Below are positions 7,052 to 15,561 of a stretch of 43,216 nt of DNA, one piece after another; position 1 is the stretch's first letter; each line of letters opens with the position of its first letter. A program made the translations under genes and the position numbers. The notes beneath the pieces were generated by a model. That model made no database searches and was not told the origin of the DNA. It was given only the letters and a program-made list of their open reading frames with translations. Source of the DNA: CAZCBX01 sp964497185 (GTDB lineage: Bacteria; Bdellovibrionota_G; JALEGL01; JAGRMV01); contig CAZCBX010000017.1 of assembly GCA_964497185.1 (NCBI GenBank), positions 1-43,216 of the forward strand. Direction: 5' to 3'.

Positions 7052-10000
7052 TTAAGCCACGGATCGCTGTTCGAAAATTTCCTCTTTGTTGTGCACATTT
7101 TCTTGCGCCAAACGCACCGACACCGTTCTGGATACGCCGGGCTCTTCCATGGTGACACCATACAAACTTTGCGCCATTTCCATGGCACCTTTGTTATGCG
7201 TAACCACAATAAACTGTGTTTGCTGAGACATTTCTTTGACCATGGACACGTATCGAAGCACGTTGGCATCATCCAGGGGCGCGTCCACCTCATCAAGCAC
7301 ACAAAATGGCGGGGCTTTGTATTCAAAAATGGCAAACAACAGCGAAATGGCTGTAAGCGCCTTCTCGCCGCCTGAAAGCAAATTCATGTTTTGTAATTTT
7401 TTTCCGGGTGGCTGTGCAAAAATATCAATGCCCGTTTCCAAAATATTTTCTGGATCGTTCATCGTTAAGCGGGCTTTGCCGCCTCTGAATAAACGCGGAA
7501 AGATTTTTTGAAAGCGCGCGTCTACTTCTGCATAGGCTGTTTCAAATTTTTCTTTGGTGGTTTTGTTGATGGTTTTAATGGCGTCCGTCAGTGAAGCCAG
7601 TGAGGTTTCAAGATCGGCTCTTTGCTCGGTTAAAAATGTGTATCTTTCTTGAAGCTCTTCAATTTCATCGATGGCCGCCAGATTTACGTTGCCAAATCGA
7701 GACAATTTGCCTTTCAATTCTTCACGTTTGCTTTGCAGGGATTCAAGGTTGTCACTGGTGATTTCAATGATTTGATCTTCCTGTTTGTCTTCATGAAGGT
7801 AAGACAAAATGTCTTTCTCGTATTTTTCAAAAACCTGCGCCTGCAAACCTTCCATTTTCACGGCCACTTCGCTCAAGGCAACGCGGACGGTGTTGATGGC
7901 TTCCACTTGGTTTTCTTTGGCTTTGCGGGCCTGTTTTAAATCATTTTCGATTTGACGAATGTCCTGCACCAATTGATCATGTTTGATTTGCAACTCGCTG
8001 TTGACTTCTTCTTTGTTTTGAAAAGCTGCCAGTTCTTGCAAACGGGCTGCATCCAGTTCGTCAATTCGTTTTTCTTGATCCACAATGTTTTGGGCGTGGC
8101 TTTCAATGCTTGCTTCAAGTTGTGTTTTGTTTTGTCTGGCTTGTTCTTCTCGCTGCAACAGTGAAGTTTGCTCTCGCTTTAAAGCATCCATTTTTTCTAA
8201 AAAGCTGGTGAGCTTAATTTGGTACTGATGAATTTCTTCTTGATAGCGATCAAAATCAGCCCGACTGCTCTGATAGGCTTGGGTGGTTTCTTCAATGGTG
8301 GTCTCTAAGCGCGCCGTGGTTTGGGTTGCCTGTTCCAAATCTTGGATGACCTGACCTTTTTTCTCCTCGAAGTCGGTCAATTTCTTTTGCAGCACTTCCA
8401 ATTGATGGGAGGCATCTGCTTTTCGTTTTTCAGAAAACTCTAACGCGTCGGTCATTTTTTGCAAGGTCCGGCCCATTTCCGAACTTTTTTGGTTTTCACG
8501 TTCCATGTCTTGATGCAATTGGGCCAGCTGATTTTTAACTTTTTGAAATTGCGTCACGGCTTCTTGTCGGGCGTAGGACAATTGCTCTTTTTGTTTTTTA
8601 AGGGGCGCAATGTCTTGCTGAAGCTGATCCATTTCTTGGCGGACTTCTAAGTCACCGTGGGTATCATTCCAGGGGCCAACGTGCATCAAGCCATGATCTT
8701 GGATCAAATCACCGCTTTGAGTGACAAAGGTGTGGTTGGGATACTGTTGATGAAGTGCGATGGCATGAGACCAATGCCCCACCACATTTGCTTGTTTGAG
8801 CTTACTGATAACGGCAGCGGGTGATTTTTGATCTTCGAAGGTAACCCACTGGTCCAACGTGCCCAGAATGTTTTCATCTTGAATGGGCGTCTCCACTTTG
8901 GTGGCTTGAAATTGACCATCCAAAAGCAACGCGCGCGAAGGCTGCTGGTTGTGGAGATAATCGAAAAGGTCAGAAGCTGAATCCACGCCATTGACCACAA
9001 TGCCTTCAATCCAATCGGATAAAACGGCCTGCACCGCTTTTTCAAAGCCTGGTTCGATGTGAAGGGTTTCGCCCATCACGCCTTGGACTTCAGGAAATGC
9101 GCCATCTTGGTTGCGCTTGCGCATGATGTTTTGAACGGTTTGATCATAGCCTTGGTAATTTTTGGTAAAATCTTCCAGGGCTTCCAATTTGGATTCTTTG
9201 GTTTGCAGTGAGCGCGTCACGGTTTCAATTTCTTTTTCCAACTCTTCTTTTTTGGCTTCGTGATCGGCCAGCTGATCTTCCAGCGACTGCTGATTTTCTT
9301 GAAAGCCAAAGCAAAGTTGTTGTACTTCGTCATACAATTTTTTCTGCGTTTGAACTTCTTGTGTGGAAGAAGTGATCTCATCCGCTAGGCTTACAAGCTC
9401 TTCTTTAACTTCGCCCATCTGCGCTTGCGTACTGTGAATGTTGTCTTGGATGGACTGTAGCTGACTTTTAGACTGAGCTTTTAGCGTAACGGCTTGGACG
9501 TGCTGTTTTTTCGCCTCATCCAGTGAGGTTTCCAACCCTTGAAGATTTTCACGGTGGCCTTGAAAATGGGTTTGTTTGTTTTCAAGATCGGTTTGGATGG
9601 CCGATTTGTCGGCTTCGATTTGATTTAACTCTTGCTTGATGGCGTCCAATCGCTCTTGGCATTCCACCATGGTTTGAGACAGCGCTTGAATGCTTTGTGT
9701 ATCAATTTCTTTTTGTTTTTGACTGCGATCAATTTCATGCTTGGCGGTTTCCAAATCATGATCCATTTTTTGAATGGAAGATTTTTGCGAAAAAAGTTCT
9801 TGCTGCGCATGTTGAAATGTTTTTTCTAAGTCTTCCAAAATCAATCGCTGTTTTTCAAACTCGGTTTCTTGATTGGACAATTGCGTATCCATTTGAATCA
9901 AAACATCTTGCATGGTTTGATCTTGGTCCAATAAGTCCTTTTTTTGGAAATCCATGGCTTCGAATTCATGGCCGGAGAGCTCTAAGTCCAGCGTTTCAAA

Positions 10001-10672
10001 TTCTTGTTTCAACACGCGGAATTTTTCTGCCTTTTTGGCTTGGCGTTCAAGCGAGGCAATGCGTTTTTCAAGTTCGGTGACGATGTCTGTTACCCGTAAC
10101 AAGTTTTGTTTGGTGGAATCCATTTTGCGCTGCGCCGCTTTTTTGCGATGCTTGTATTTGGTGATGCCGGCTGCTTCTTCAATCATCAAACGGCGGTCTT
10201 CCGGCCGGCCCGATACAATCGCGCCTACTTTACCCTGCTCAATAATGGAATAGGAGCTTTGTCCAATGCCTGTATCCAAAAACATATCTGTGATGTCTCG
10301 AAGGCGACAGGGTGTTTTGTTGATGGCAAACTCGCTGGAGCCGTCTCTGAATATACGACGGGTCACGGTGATTTCGCTGTATTGATTGTATTGCGGGGGC
10401 GCAGTTTGATCGGAGTTGTCCAATGTGAGGTTGACTTCCATCATGCTTGATGGCGGACGGCGATCGCTGCCTGCAAAAATAAGATCTTCTGAATTTTTAC
10501 CGCGAAGCTCTTTGTAGCTGAGCTCTCCGGTGACCCATTTGAGCGCATCGACCACATTGCTTTTTCCACAACCGTTAGGGCCGACGATACCGGTGATGGG
10601 CGCATCAAAGTGAAAAGGAGTTTTTTCCATGAACGATTTAAAGCCCGACATTTCCAATTGTTTAATTCGCAT
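7052..10672 (-). CDS. smc: Chromosome partition protein Smc
   Basis: The 1206-residue SMC ATPase organises and segregates the chromosome with ScpA/ScpB (not in this window). The Walker A is GPNGCGKS (residues 31-38) and the ABC signature LSGGEK is at about 1099-1104. The Walker B VLDEVDAPLDD is at about 1125, with a switch His (VVTHN) near 1159. Two long coiled coils (about 170-500 and 670-1020) flank a hinge at about 510-660 (GVMGETLHIEPGFEKAVQA). AAGGAG stands 7 nt before the ATG. The protein is intact and of usual length. It is followed by apt, and preceded by a 172-nt gap holding only a weak hairpin. Confidence 0.97.
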   Translation of the reverse strand: MRIKQLEMSGFKSFMEKTPFHFDAPITGIVGPNGCGKSNVVDALKWVTGELSYKELRGKNSEDLIFAGSDRRPPSSMMEVNLTLDNSDQTAPPQYNQYSEITVTRRIFRDGSSEFAINKTPCRLRDITDMFLDTGIGQSSYSIIEQGKVGAIVSGRPEDRRLMIEEAAGITKYKHRKKAAQRKMDSTKQNLLRVTDIVTELEKRIASLERQAKKAEKFRVLKQEFETLDLELSGHEFEAMDFQKKDLLDQDQTMQDVLIQMDTQLSNQETEFEKQRLILEDLEKTFQHAQQELFSQKSSIQKMDHDLETAKHEIDRSQKQKEIDTQSIQALSQTMVECQERLDAIKQELNQIEADKSAIQTDLENKQTHFQGHRENLQGLETSLDEAKKQHVQAVTLKAQSKSQLQSIQDNIHSTQAQMGEVKEELVSLADEITSSTQEVQTQKKLYDEVQQLCFGFQENQQSLEDQLADHEAKKEELEKEIETVTRSLQTKESKLEALEDFTKNYQGYDQTVQNIMRKRNQDGAFPEVQGVMGETLHIEPGFEKAVQAVLSDWIEGIVVNGVDSASDLFDYLHNQQPSRALLLDGQFQATKVETPIQDENILGTLDQWVTFEDQKSPAAVISKLKQANVVGHWSHAIALHQQYPNHTFVTQSGDLIQDHGLMHVGPWNDTHGDLEVRQEMDQLQQDIAPLKKQKEQLSYARQEAVTQFQKVKNQLAQLHQDMERENQKSSEMGRTLQKMTDALEFSEKRKADASHQLEVLQKKLTDFEEKKGQVIQDLEQATQTTARLETTIEETTQAYQSSRADFDRYQEEIHQYQIKLTSFLEKMDALKREQTSLLQREEQARQNKTQLEASIESHAQNIVDQEKRIDELDAARLQELAAFQNKEEVNSELQIKHDQLVQDIRQIENDLKQARKAKENQVEAINTVRVALSEVAVKMEGLQAQVFEKYEKDILSYLHEDKQEDQIIEITSDNLESLQSKREELKGKLSRFGNVNLAAIDEIEELQERYTFLTEQRADLETSLASLTDAIKTINKTTKEKFETAYAEVDARFQKIFPRLFRGGKARLTMNDPENILETGIDIFAQPPGKKLQNMNLLSGGEKALTAISLLFAIFEYKAPPFCVLDEVDAPLDDANVLRYVSMVKEMSQQTQFIVVTHNKGAMEMAQSLYGVTMEEPGVSRTVSVRLAQENVHNKEEIFEQRSVA

Positions 10673-10808
10673 TCACGTACTCCTTATATATGGGATATGG
10701 ACGATCCAATGGCACAAGCGCCAAGCCGCTTCCCTGATGGCCTTATCACAAGGCGCTCACCTTCTACTACCAGAAAGCGCTTAAGAACTTCAAGCGAAAA
10801 ATACGTTG

Positions 10809-10825
10809 CCATACAATATATGGCA
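10809..10825 (-). terminator. Weak hairpin after the lipoprotein operon
   Basis: GCCATA and TATGGC form a 6-bp stem with a 5-nt loop. On minus it is followed by AACGTATTTTT. It lies 20 nt past the stop of the lipoprotein gene at 10845 and before smc, so it may be a weak terminator. Confidence 0.35.
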
Positions 10826-10844
10826 TGGGTGGCTTGGGGACGTC

Positions 10845-12743
10845 TTAACGAATGACGCTGGCGACCGATTGATCCACCAGATTAATTTCTGCCACGGCGG
10901 CATTGGACTGCAGCAAAACGTATGCACGGGGCTCGTCTTGACCGATCTTGGTGAAAGCAACCATGCCTTGAACATTGGCTCGTCCGCTCACCCGCAGGGG
11001 CGTAATGTCGTCGATGGTGCGAAATGAGAAAAAATCACCCTGGGTGGCAGGCTCATCCAGCGAAGACCGAACGCGCAGCGCCACCTGATCTTGATCGCTG
11101 ACATAGTCTTCATCATTGAAGAGCCGGTTTACTTGATAGCCCGATGAAGACCCTGTGACCACATAGGAGTTTTGAGCACGCAGACCCACCACGGCTGAAC
11201 CTTGCGTAGAGGGCGCTTGAGCCAACGTAACCACTGTACTGCCCACGTTGGTGATTTCGTAGTTTTCATCTTCCAACTGCACATACAGCGCATCACCGTT
11301 GAGGCCGCCCAAGGCCATCAAATCAACATCCGAAAAGGTCACCGTATTGCCCGCAATGACCGCTTCCAAGACGGTTCCTGGCAACAATGCTTCAAATGTA
11401 AGCTGCCAGCTTTCGGTCAACGTGGTGTCGTCAAAGGTCGTCACCGATAGAAGTTCAGGAGAGGACGTGGGGCCTTGATCGTAAAACGTTTTGTCTCGAA
11501 AATCTGAATCTGAACCCAAATCTGTATCGATGCGGGTAAAGTCCACCGCGTTAACGAGCTCCATTTCTCCTTGCGCAAAACCTACTATGAACTTGGTGCC
11601 GTCATCTTCATAGGAGGTCATTTGCGTTGGCTGAGAGGCAAAAGTGAGCGTATCGCTTGCGCTGTCCTCGCCGACGGGCCATTTGTACAATTGTTTCGAG
11701 GTTTGTGTCATCACATAGTAAAAATTGTTCAACTTGGTGACCGAATGAAGGGTTTGGGGCGCCAAGTCGTCAAACATCACCGTTTGCACCAAGGCCCCTT
11801 GGTCCATATCCCACTGGTCCACAGCTTGCCCTTGGCCATCGGCGATCAAAAGCATGTCTCCTTCCCGCGTCACTTGTGCTGGCTGCGTGATGGTCAGGGG
11901 TGTTTCTGAAATAAGGGTAAAATCGTCCAAATCAATGGCCACCATCGAGGGGGCTTTGGTCACCACCCAAAGGGTTCGCGCCAATATTTCCATATGCACC
12001 GGTGCTGCTGACAAGGCATAAGGTCGCAGGCTGGCTGTAACAAAATGAAATCGATCGGTGTCGGAAGCCTCACGCGAGCCTTCTTGAATGGTAAATGACA
12101 CATCGCCCTCTTCTGTGACAAACTCGGTATCCACGGGGAGCTGCTCGGTAAGCCGACCGCGCTGCGAAGATTCCACATCAAAACGAAAGCCTCCGCCATG
12201 TTGGACCGTCCAGCCTTCCAGGGGATGGGCCAGGTCACTTAATGTCAGGTCCTGCAAAGTCAATTGCGAAAAGGATCCCAAATTAAAAAACAAAGGCCGG
12301 CTGCTAACAGCCGTTTGGGCTCCGCCCAAATCGACGCCCGACCATTGAAATTGATCAGCATTGGCCACGTTGTTGTCATTGAGTGCGTACCCGACAATTT
12401 GATTGTCTTGCTGGCTGGCCACCAACACGCGGTGGGGCACCACACCGTCATCCACCACGATGCTCACGGGTTGTGCGGGCACGGGCAGAACAGAGCGATC
12501 CCAGTCATCGTCTTGCACAACATCAAACACCTCATCGCGTAACAAATCCAAGACCACAATGCCGCGGGCTTGAGCATCCAGCACATAGCCAAATTGCGCA
12601 TACAACGCATTGTTCACGGTGGCTTCCTGGCTTGAAATGGCAATGTCTACAGGTTTGATGATGGGGGTGCGTGTGGGCGCGCCGCCGCCCGAACATGCGA
12701 TGAGTCCCATCAATATGCCCAGCGCGAATGTATTTTTTTTCAT
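10845..12743 (-). CDS. Large lipoprotein, beta-propeller-like, unknown function
   Basis: The 632-residue product has a signal peptide with lipobox LIAC followed by SGGG, a likely tether. The mature part repeats short blades of the type IVVLDLLRDEVFDVV, MVAIDLDDFTLISETPL and MLLIADGQGQAVDQWD, suggesting a YVTN/WD40-like beta-propeller. A beta-rich middle segment (about 410-560) may be an extra domain. No catalytic motif is seen, and a surface or ligand-binding role is an inference. Its ATG overlaps the stop of the upstream propeller gene as ATGA, with GAGGTG about 6 nt before it. The pair clearly forms one operon and both may act in the same envelope complex. Confidence 0.75.
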   Translation of the reverse strand: MKKNTFALGILMGLIACSGGGAPTRTPIIKPVDIAISSQEATVNNALYAQFGYVLDAQARGIVVLDLLRDEVFDVVQDDDWDRSVLPVPAQPVSIVVDDGVVPHRVLVASQQDNQIVGYALNDNNVANADQFQWSGVDLGGAQTAVSSRPLFFNLGSFSQLTLQDLTLSDLAHPLEGWTVQHGGGFRFDVESSQRGRLTEQLPVDTEFVTEEGDVSFTIQEGSREASDTDRFHFVTASLRPYALSAAPVHMEILARTLWVVTKAPSMVAIDLDDFTLISETPLTITQPAQVTREGDMLLIADGQGQAVDQWDMDQGALVQTVMFDDLAPQTLHSVTKLNNFYYVMTQTSKQLYKWPVGEDSASDTLTFASQPTQMTSYEDDGTKFIVGFAQGEMELVNAVDFTRIDTDLGSDSDFRDKTFYDQGPTSSPELLSVTTFDDTTLTESWQLTFEALLPGTVLEAVIAGNTVTFSDVDLMALGGLNGDALYVQLEDENYEITNVGSTVVTLAQAPSTQGSAVVGLRAQNSYVVTGSSSGYQVNRLFNDEDYVSDQDQVALRVRSSLDEPATQGDFFSFRTIDDITPLRVSGRANVQGMVAFTKIGQDEPRAYVLLQSNAAVAEINLVDQSVASVIR

Positions 12744-13912
12744 CGGATCACCTCATTTTCTGTCAGCGGCGCAACGTCAAACGAAGTTAGCGTATTGGAA
12801 AAAAAATCAAGGGACCAAAGTTGAGCTTGATCGGCATCGTAATACAATTTTGAAGGACCACGGCCTTCAGACAATTCAACGCGTTGATCCAGCGTAAGGC
12901 CATTGATGCTAATGGATACAACCTCATTTTGATTTTGCAACGCCACGTACAAGACATCTTGCGTATCATTGATTTCAAGGTCATTGGGCACCCCTTCCAA
13001 CGGGATGATGTCGATCAACACAGGCTGACTCACTTCATAAGACACCCCGTTGTCCACGACACCCGAAACATCGACGACCAACAAAGACTGCAAACCGCCG
13101 TGCGCAATGTAAGCACGCTGATCATCATCAATGACAATGTCCCTTAAGCCCACCGTAGCGCCTGCGATGGAAGAAAAATCCAACATGACTTCCACATCCA
13201 ACGCTTCTGGATCCAAAACATACATTTGATTGCTGCGTGAGTTGGTCACATACACCAGCCCAGTGTCATTTTGCAGGTACATTAAACCGGCACCTACACC
13301 AGGAAGACTGTCCACACGATCGGCCGTCAGCGAGGAAAACAGCACGAACCCCACGTCTTCACGTTCGGGATCTTGGTCAAACAACGTGAGGTCATCGGCA
13401 TCAATCACACCAATGGTGCCGGATTGATGCGACACCAAGTACAAATCGCCACGGGTTTGGGTTTGCACCAGCAAAACATCTTTGGGCAGCTCGTCCACGT
13501 GCATGCCATTGATGATGTTTTCATCGGTTTTGGGCGAAACATCTATCGGCTCTAAGTTGAGCTGATCGTCGGTCACTGAAAAATCATAAAAAAGCAAAGA
13601 TTCATCCAAATCAGGAATGATCAATCGGCTTCGATCCACATCCAAATAAAAGCTGGTGCCAAAATTGGTCGTAGGGGTGCGGCTTTCCTCCAGCAATTCA
13701 CCGGTCACAGTGTTTAATAGCACCACCGAGCCACGTCGCTCCACCAAGTTAATGTTGGTATTGCTAATAAGCACATAGTCGCTTGAAGGCACATTGAGGG
13801 CAAAGCCAGGGGCGTTGAGCGTCTGATCAAAATCAGACTCAATCAGCGGTGCTTCGTCACAAGCACCCAAACTTACCATGGCCCCCAAGGCCAATAAGAT
13901 CATTCTTCGCAT
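12740..13912 (-). CDS. Lipoprotein with beta-propeller repeats, unknown function
   Basis: The start is taken as ATG at 13912, with AGGGA 9 nt upstream. The ATG at 13921 is directly adjacent to that site and less likely. The 390-residue product begins MRRMILLALGAMVSLGAC, a signal peptide and lipobox. The mature protein has repeated blades with DxxxxxAYIAHGG, LLVVDVSG, DTGLVYVTNSRSNQMYVLD and DVLYVALQNQNEVVSI, like YncE/YVTN propellers. No substrate is evident. It overlaps the downstream lipoprotein gene by 4 nt. It is divergent from the peroxiredoxin gene, and the 134-nt gap between them holds both promoters. Confidence 0.75.
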   Translation of the reverse strand: MRRMILLALGAMVSLGACDEAPLIESDFDQTLNAPGFALNVPSSDYVLISNTNINLVERRGSVVLLNTVTGELLEESRTPTTNFGTSFYLDVDRSRLIIPDLDESLLFYDFSVTDDQLNLEPIDVSPKTDENIINGMHVDELPKDVLLVQTQTRGDLYLVSHQSGTIGVIDADDLTLFDQDPEREDVGFVLFSSLTADRVDSLPGVGAGLMYLQNDTGLVYVTNSRSNQMYVLDPEALDVEVMLDFSSIAGATVGLRDIVIDDDQRAYIAHGGLQSLLVVDVSGVVDNGVSYEVSQPVLIDIIPLEGVPNDLEINDTQDVLYVALQNQNEVVSISINGLTLDQRVELSEGRGPSKLYYDADQAQLWSLDFFSNTLTSFDVAPLTENEVIR

Positions 13913-13971
13913 AGGGGCCATTCCCTATCATTATTTATGCGGGCCATAAAGAAATCTTCACAGAAATTCAC

Positions 13972-14000
13972 TTGAGATTTTCGCAAGTTCTTAGTAGAAC
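13972..14000 (+). promoter_or_regulatory. Possible promoter of the peroxiredoxin gene
   Basis: TTGAGA (13972-13977), a 17-nt spacer and TAGAAC (13995-14000) would give a leader of about 40 nt carrying the strong AAGGAG. The -10 match is only moderate. Confidence 0.3.
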
Positions 14001-14046
14001 AGCCTGGCAAGAACGCACATCAATTCTATCTTCGAAGGAGATTCAT

Positions 14047-14559
14047 ATGATTAAAATGGGCCAAAAAGCGCCAGACTTTACAGAAACCGCTTACATCAAC
14101 GGCGATTTCAAAGACATTTCTCTATCGGACTTTAAAGGCAAGTGGACCGTCCTTTTCTTCTACCCATTGGATTTTACCTTTGTATGCCCCACCGAGCTCA
14201 AAAGCTTTGCGGCCATGGAAGACAAATTTAAAGAAGCCGGCGCCCAAATCTTGGCTTGTTCCACCGACAGCAAATTCTCACACAAAGCTTGGTTTAGCCA
14301 AGATCTACCCGATGTGAAATATCCCGTCATCGCTGATTTCACCAAAACCATCAGCCGCAGTTATGACGTACTGAACGAAGAAACCGGCTTTGCCAACCGC
14401 GGCGTCTTTTTGATCAGCCCCGAAGGCAACGTGGAATACGCAAGCGTTACTGCCACCAGCGTAGGCCGCAACACCGAGGAAGTCTACCGCATCCTCAAAG
14501 CCACCCAAGAGCCCGCCAACTGCCCAGCCAACTGGACACCAGGCCAAGCTACCTTGTAA
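14047..14559 (+). CDS. 2-Cys peroxiredoxin (AhpC/TSA family)
   Basis: The 170-residue thiol peroxidase reduces peroxides in the cytoplasm. The peroxidatic Cys47 lies in the family motif DFTFVCPTE. A resolving Cys is at about residue 159 in EPANCPANWTPG, so this is a typical 2-Cys enzyme. The TEL and FSHKAWF segments also fit. The ATG at 14047 is chosen over an upstream in-frame start at 13972 because AAGGAG lies 6 nt before it and the family N-terminus begins here. No alkyl hydroperoxide reductase flavoprotein (AhpF) is adjacent, so the reductant is probably thioredoxin. A strong terminator follows. The symbol is left blank because AhpC and other Prx names overlap. Confidence 0.93.
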   Translation: MIKMGQKAPDFTETAYINGDFKDISLSDFKGKWTVLFFYPLDFTFVCPTELKSFAAMEDKFKEAGAQILACSTDSKFSHKAWFSQDLPDVKYPVIADFTKTISRSYDVLNEETGFANRGVFLISPEGNVEYASVTATSVGRNTEEVYRILKATQEPANCPANWTPGQATL

Positions 14560-14569
14560 ACCACCTTTT

Positions 14570-14610
14570 GGGGACAGGTTCCTAATGAAACTGTCCCCAT
14601 TTGTTTTTTT
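14570..14610 (+). terminator. Terminator after the peroxiredoxin gene
   Basis: GGGGACAG and CTGTCCCC form a perfect 8-bp stem with a 13-nt loop, followed by ATTTGTTTTTTT. The sequence around the stem (GGGGACAGGTTCCTA) resembles palindromes I recall near REP-associated transposases, so the terminator may derive from a REP-like element (inference). Confidence 0.75.
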
Positions 14611-14624
14611 GTATTTTCGTAAAA

Positions 14625-14658
14625 AAAATCAAAAGCCATCTTAGCTCAGTCGGTAGAG
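14625..14658 (+). repeat. Duplicated 5' part of tRNA-Thr with its upstream flank
   Basis: These 34 nt are identical to 14805-14838: the ten bases before the tRNA and its first 24 nt (acceptor 5' strand and D arm). After this the match stops. No anticodon or T arm follows, so it is not a functional tRNA. The 146 nt up to the next copy hold small perfect hairpins, GTGCTGC-AC-GCAGCAC (14672-14687) and GGGAAAA/TTTTCCC (14694-14711), and no gene. Confidence 0.85.
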
Positions 14659-14814
14659 TCATCGCTTTTCAGTGCTGCACGCAGCACATCTAAGGGAAAA
14701 ACGCTTTTCCCCTCTTTCATTCAAACAAGTTTGATGAAATTCACCCCTTTGCGGTTTAAAAATCAACTTCGTTGTTTTTTTTAATTTTGTTTGCTAAACA
14801 AAGCAAAATCAAAA

Positions 14815-14890
<76 letters not shown>

Positions 14891-14951
14891 AAATTAAAAA
14901 ATCTTCCAATATTTACGCTTCTATTGCTACCTCGGTTGAGCCTGCGGTTTT

Positions 14952-14986
14952 AGAGTCTGTTATGAGCGAAGCGAATTACAGACTCT
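14952..14986 (+). repeat. Compact hairpin related to the palindromic repeat family
   Basis: The arms AGAGTCTGT/ACAGACTCT (9 bp) enclose T, AT, GA, GC, loop GAA, GC, GA, AT, T. It keeps the outer AT pairs, the GA/GA internal loop and the GCGAAGC element of the large repeats but lacks their inner GTCTCC/GGAC helix. The kinship is inferred from this shared architecture. It lies in the gene-free stretch 14891-15141. Confidence 0.55.
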
Positions 14987-14989
14987 TAT

Positions 14990-15019
14990 GTCGTGGTTCA
15001 TGCTTGCATGAACTTCGAC
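14990..15019. repeat. Hairpin GTTCATGC-TT-GCATGAAC
   Basis: A perfect 8-bp stem with a TT loop extends outward, after 2-nt mismatches, by GTCG/CGAC. It abuts the tRNA 3' fragment at 15020. The 8-mer GCATGAAC also occurs at the arm/core junction of the A-type repeats. Confidence 0.65.
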
Positions 15020-15040
15020 CGATTCCGCCAGATGGCTCCA
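15020..15040 (+). repeat. Duplicated 3' end of tRNA-Thr (att-like)
   Basis: These 21 nt are identical to 14870-14890, the T-arm 3' half, acceptor 3' strand and CCA of the tRNA. A 3'-tRNA direct repeat is the usual footprint of integration at a tRNA gene. Only 129 nt now separate the copies and no integrase is present. Confidence 0.8.
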
Positions 15041-15141
15041 TTAACCAGACATTTTTAAGCACTCAGTTTTTTATCCATCGCAAAATAAAGCCTTCGGTTT
15101 TCGTACTTCTTAGAAGCATAGCGACCTGCAACAAACCAATG

Positions 15142-15561
15142 TTAAGAAATAAAACGTTTCTGCTCTTCGCGCGTGGGCATGCGGCAGGTGCTTTTTTTTC
15201 CAAAGAGTTTGTATCGGTGCCGGGACACCCATCGATACGCCGCATCTCGAACGCTGCTGGGTATGATGCGCAGCACCCCCATCATTTTCCACGGCCAGCC
15301 CAGGTTTGTGGCGATGTAGAGTGCTGCAGTCGATTGTGTCAGTTCTTTTGCGTTTTCTGTTTGCACCACCAAGGTGGTGGCATTTTGAATGTATTGCAGA
15401 TCCAAGCGCTGCTTGGCGGCCTGGCTTTGCAACGCGCAGAATTGGAAGTGACCTTTGTGATCATGCTTTAGCACAAAGTCCACCAGGCCATTGCAGAGGT
15501 TGCATTGGCCATCAAAGAAAATAGTCGCGCGGCAATGGTCTTTGGCGGTGTCCGCGTGCAT
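15142..15561 (-). CDS. DCC-family (DUF393) thiol-disulfide oxidoreductase-like protein
   Basis: The start is ATG at 15561, sharing its A with the TAA of the upstream barrel gene (TAATG), so the two are probably coupled. A longer reading from TTG at 15594 is unlikely. The 139-residue product has the family's N-terminal FFDGQCNLCNGLVDFVLKHD, with a CxxC pair (Cys20, Cys23), and the C-terminal LFGKKSTCRMPTREEQKRFI. The family is predicted to be thioredoxin-like; reactions of most members are unproven. There is no signal peptide, so a cytoplasmic or membrane-peripheral location is likely. Confidence 0.85.
   Translation of the reverse strand: MHADTAKDHCRATIFFDGQCNLCNGLVDFVLKHDHKGHFQFCALQSQAAKQRLDLQYIQNATTLVVQTENAKELTQSTAALYIATNLGWPWKMMGVLRIIPSSVRDAAYRWVSRHRYKLFGKKSTCRMPTREEQKRFIS

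Noticed and set aside
10610..10855. 81-codon plus-strand frame upstream of smc
   Set aside because: It overlaps the smc start on the other strand, and the gap shows no ribosome-binding site or family for it.
14632..14700. Possible second tRNA
   Set aside because: Only the acceptor 5' strand and D arm are present; no anticodon or T arm can be folded from the following bases.
14962..15471. 169-codon plus-strand reading frame
   Set aside because: It begins in the compact hairpin, crosses the tRNA 3' fragment and then lies antisense to the well-supported DCC-family gene.
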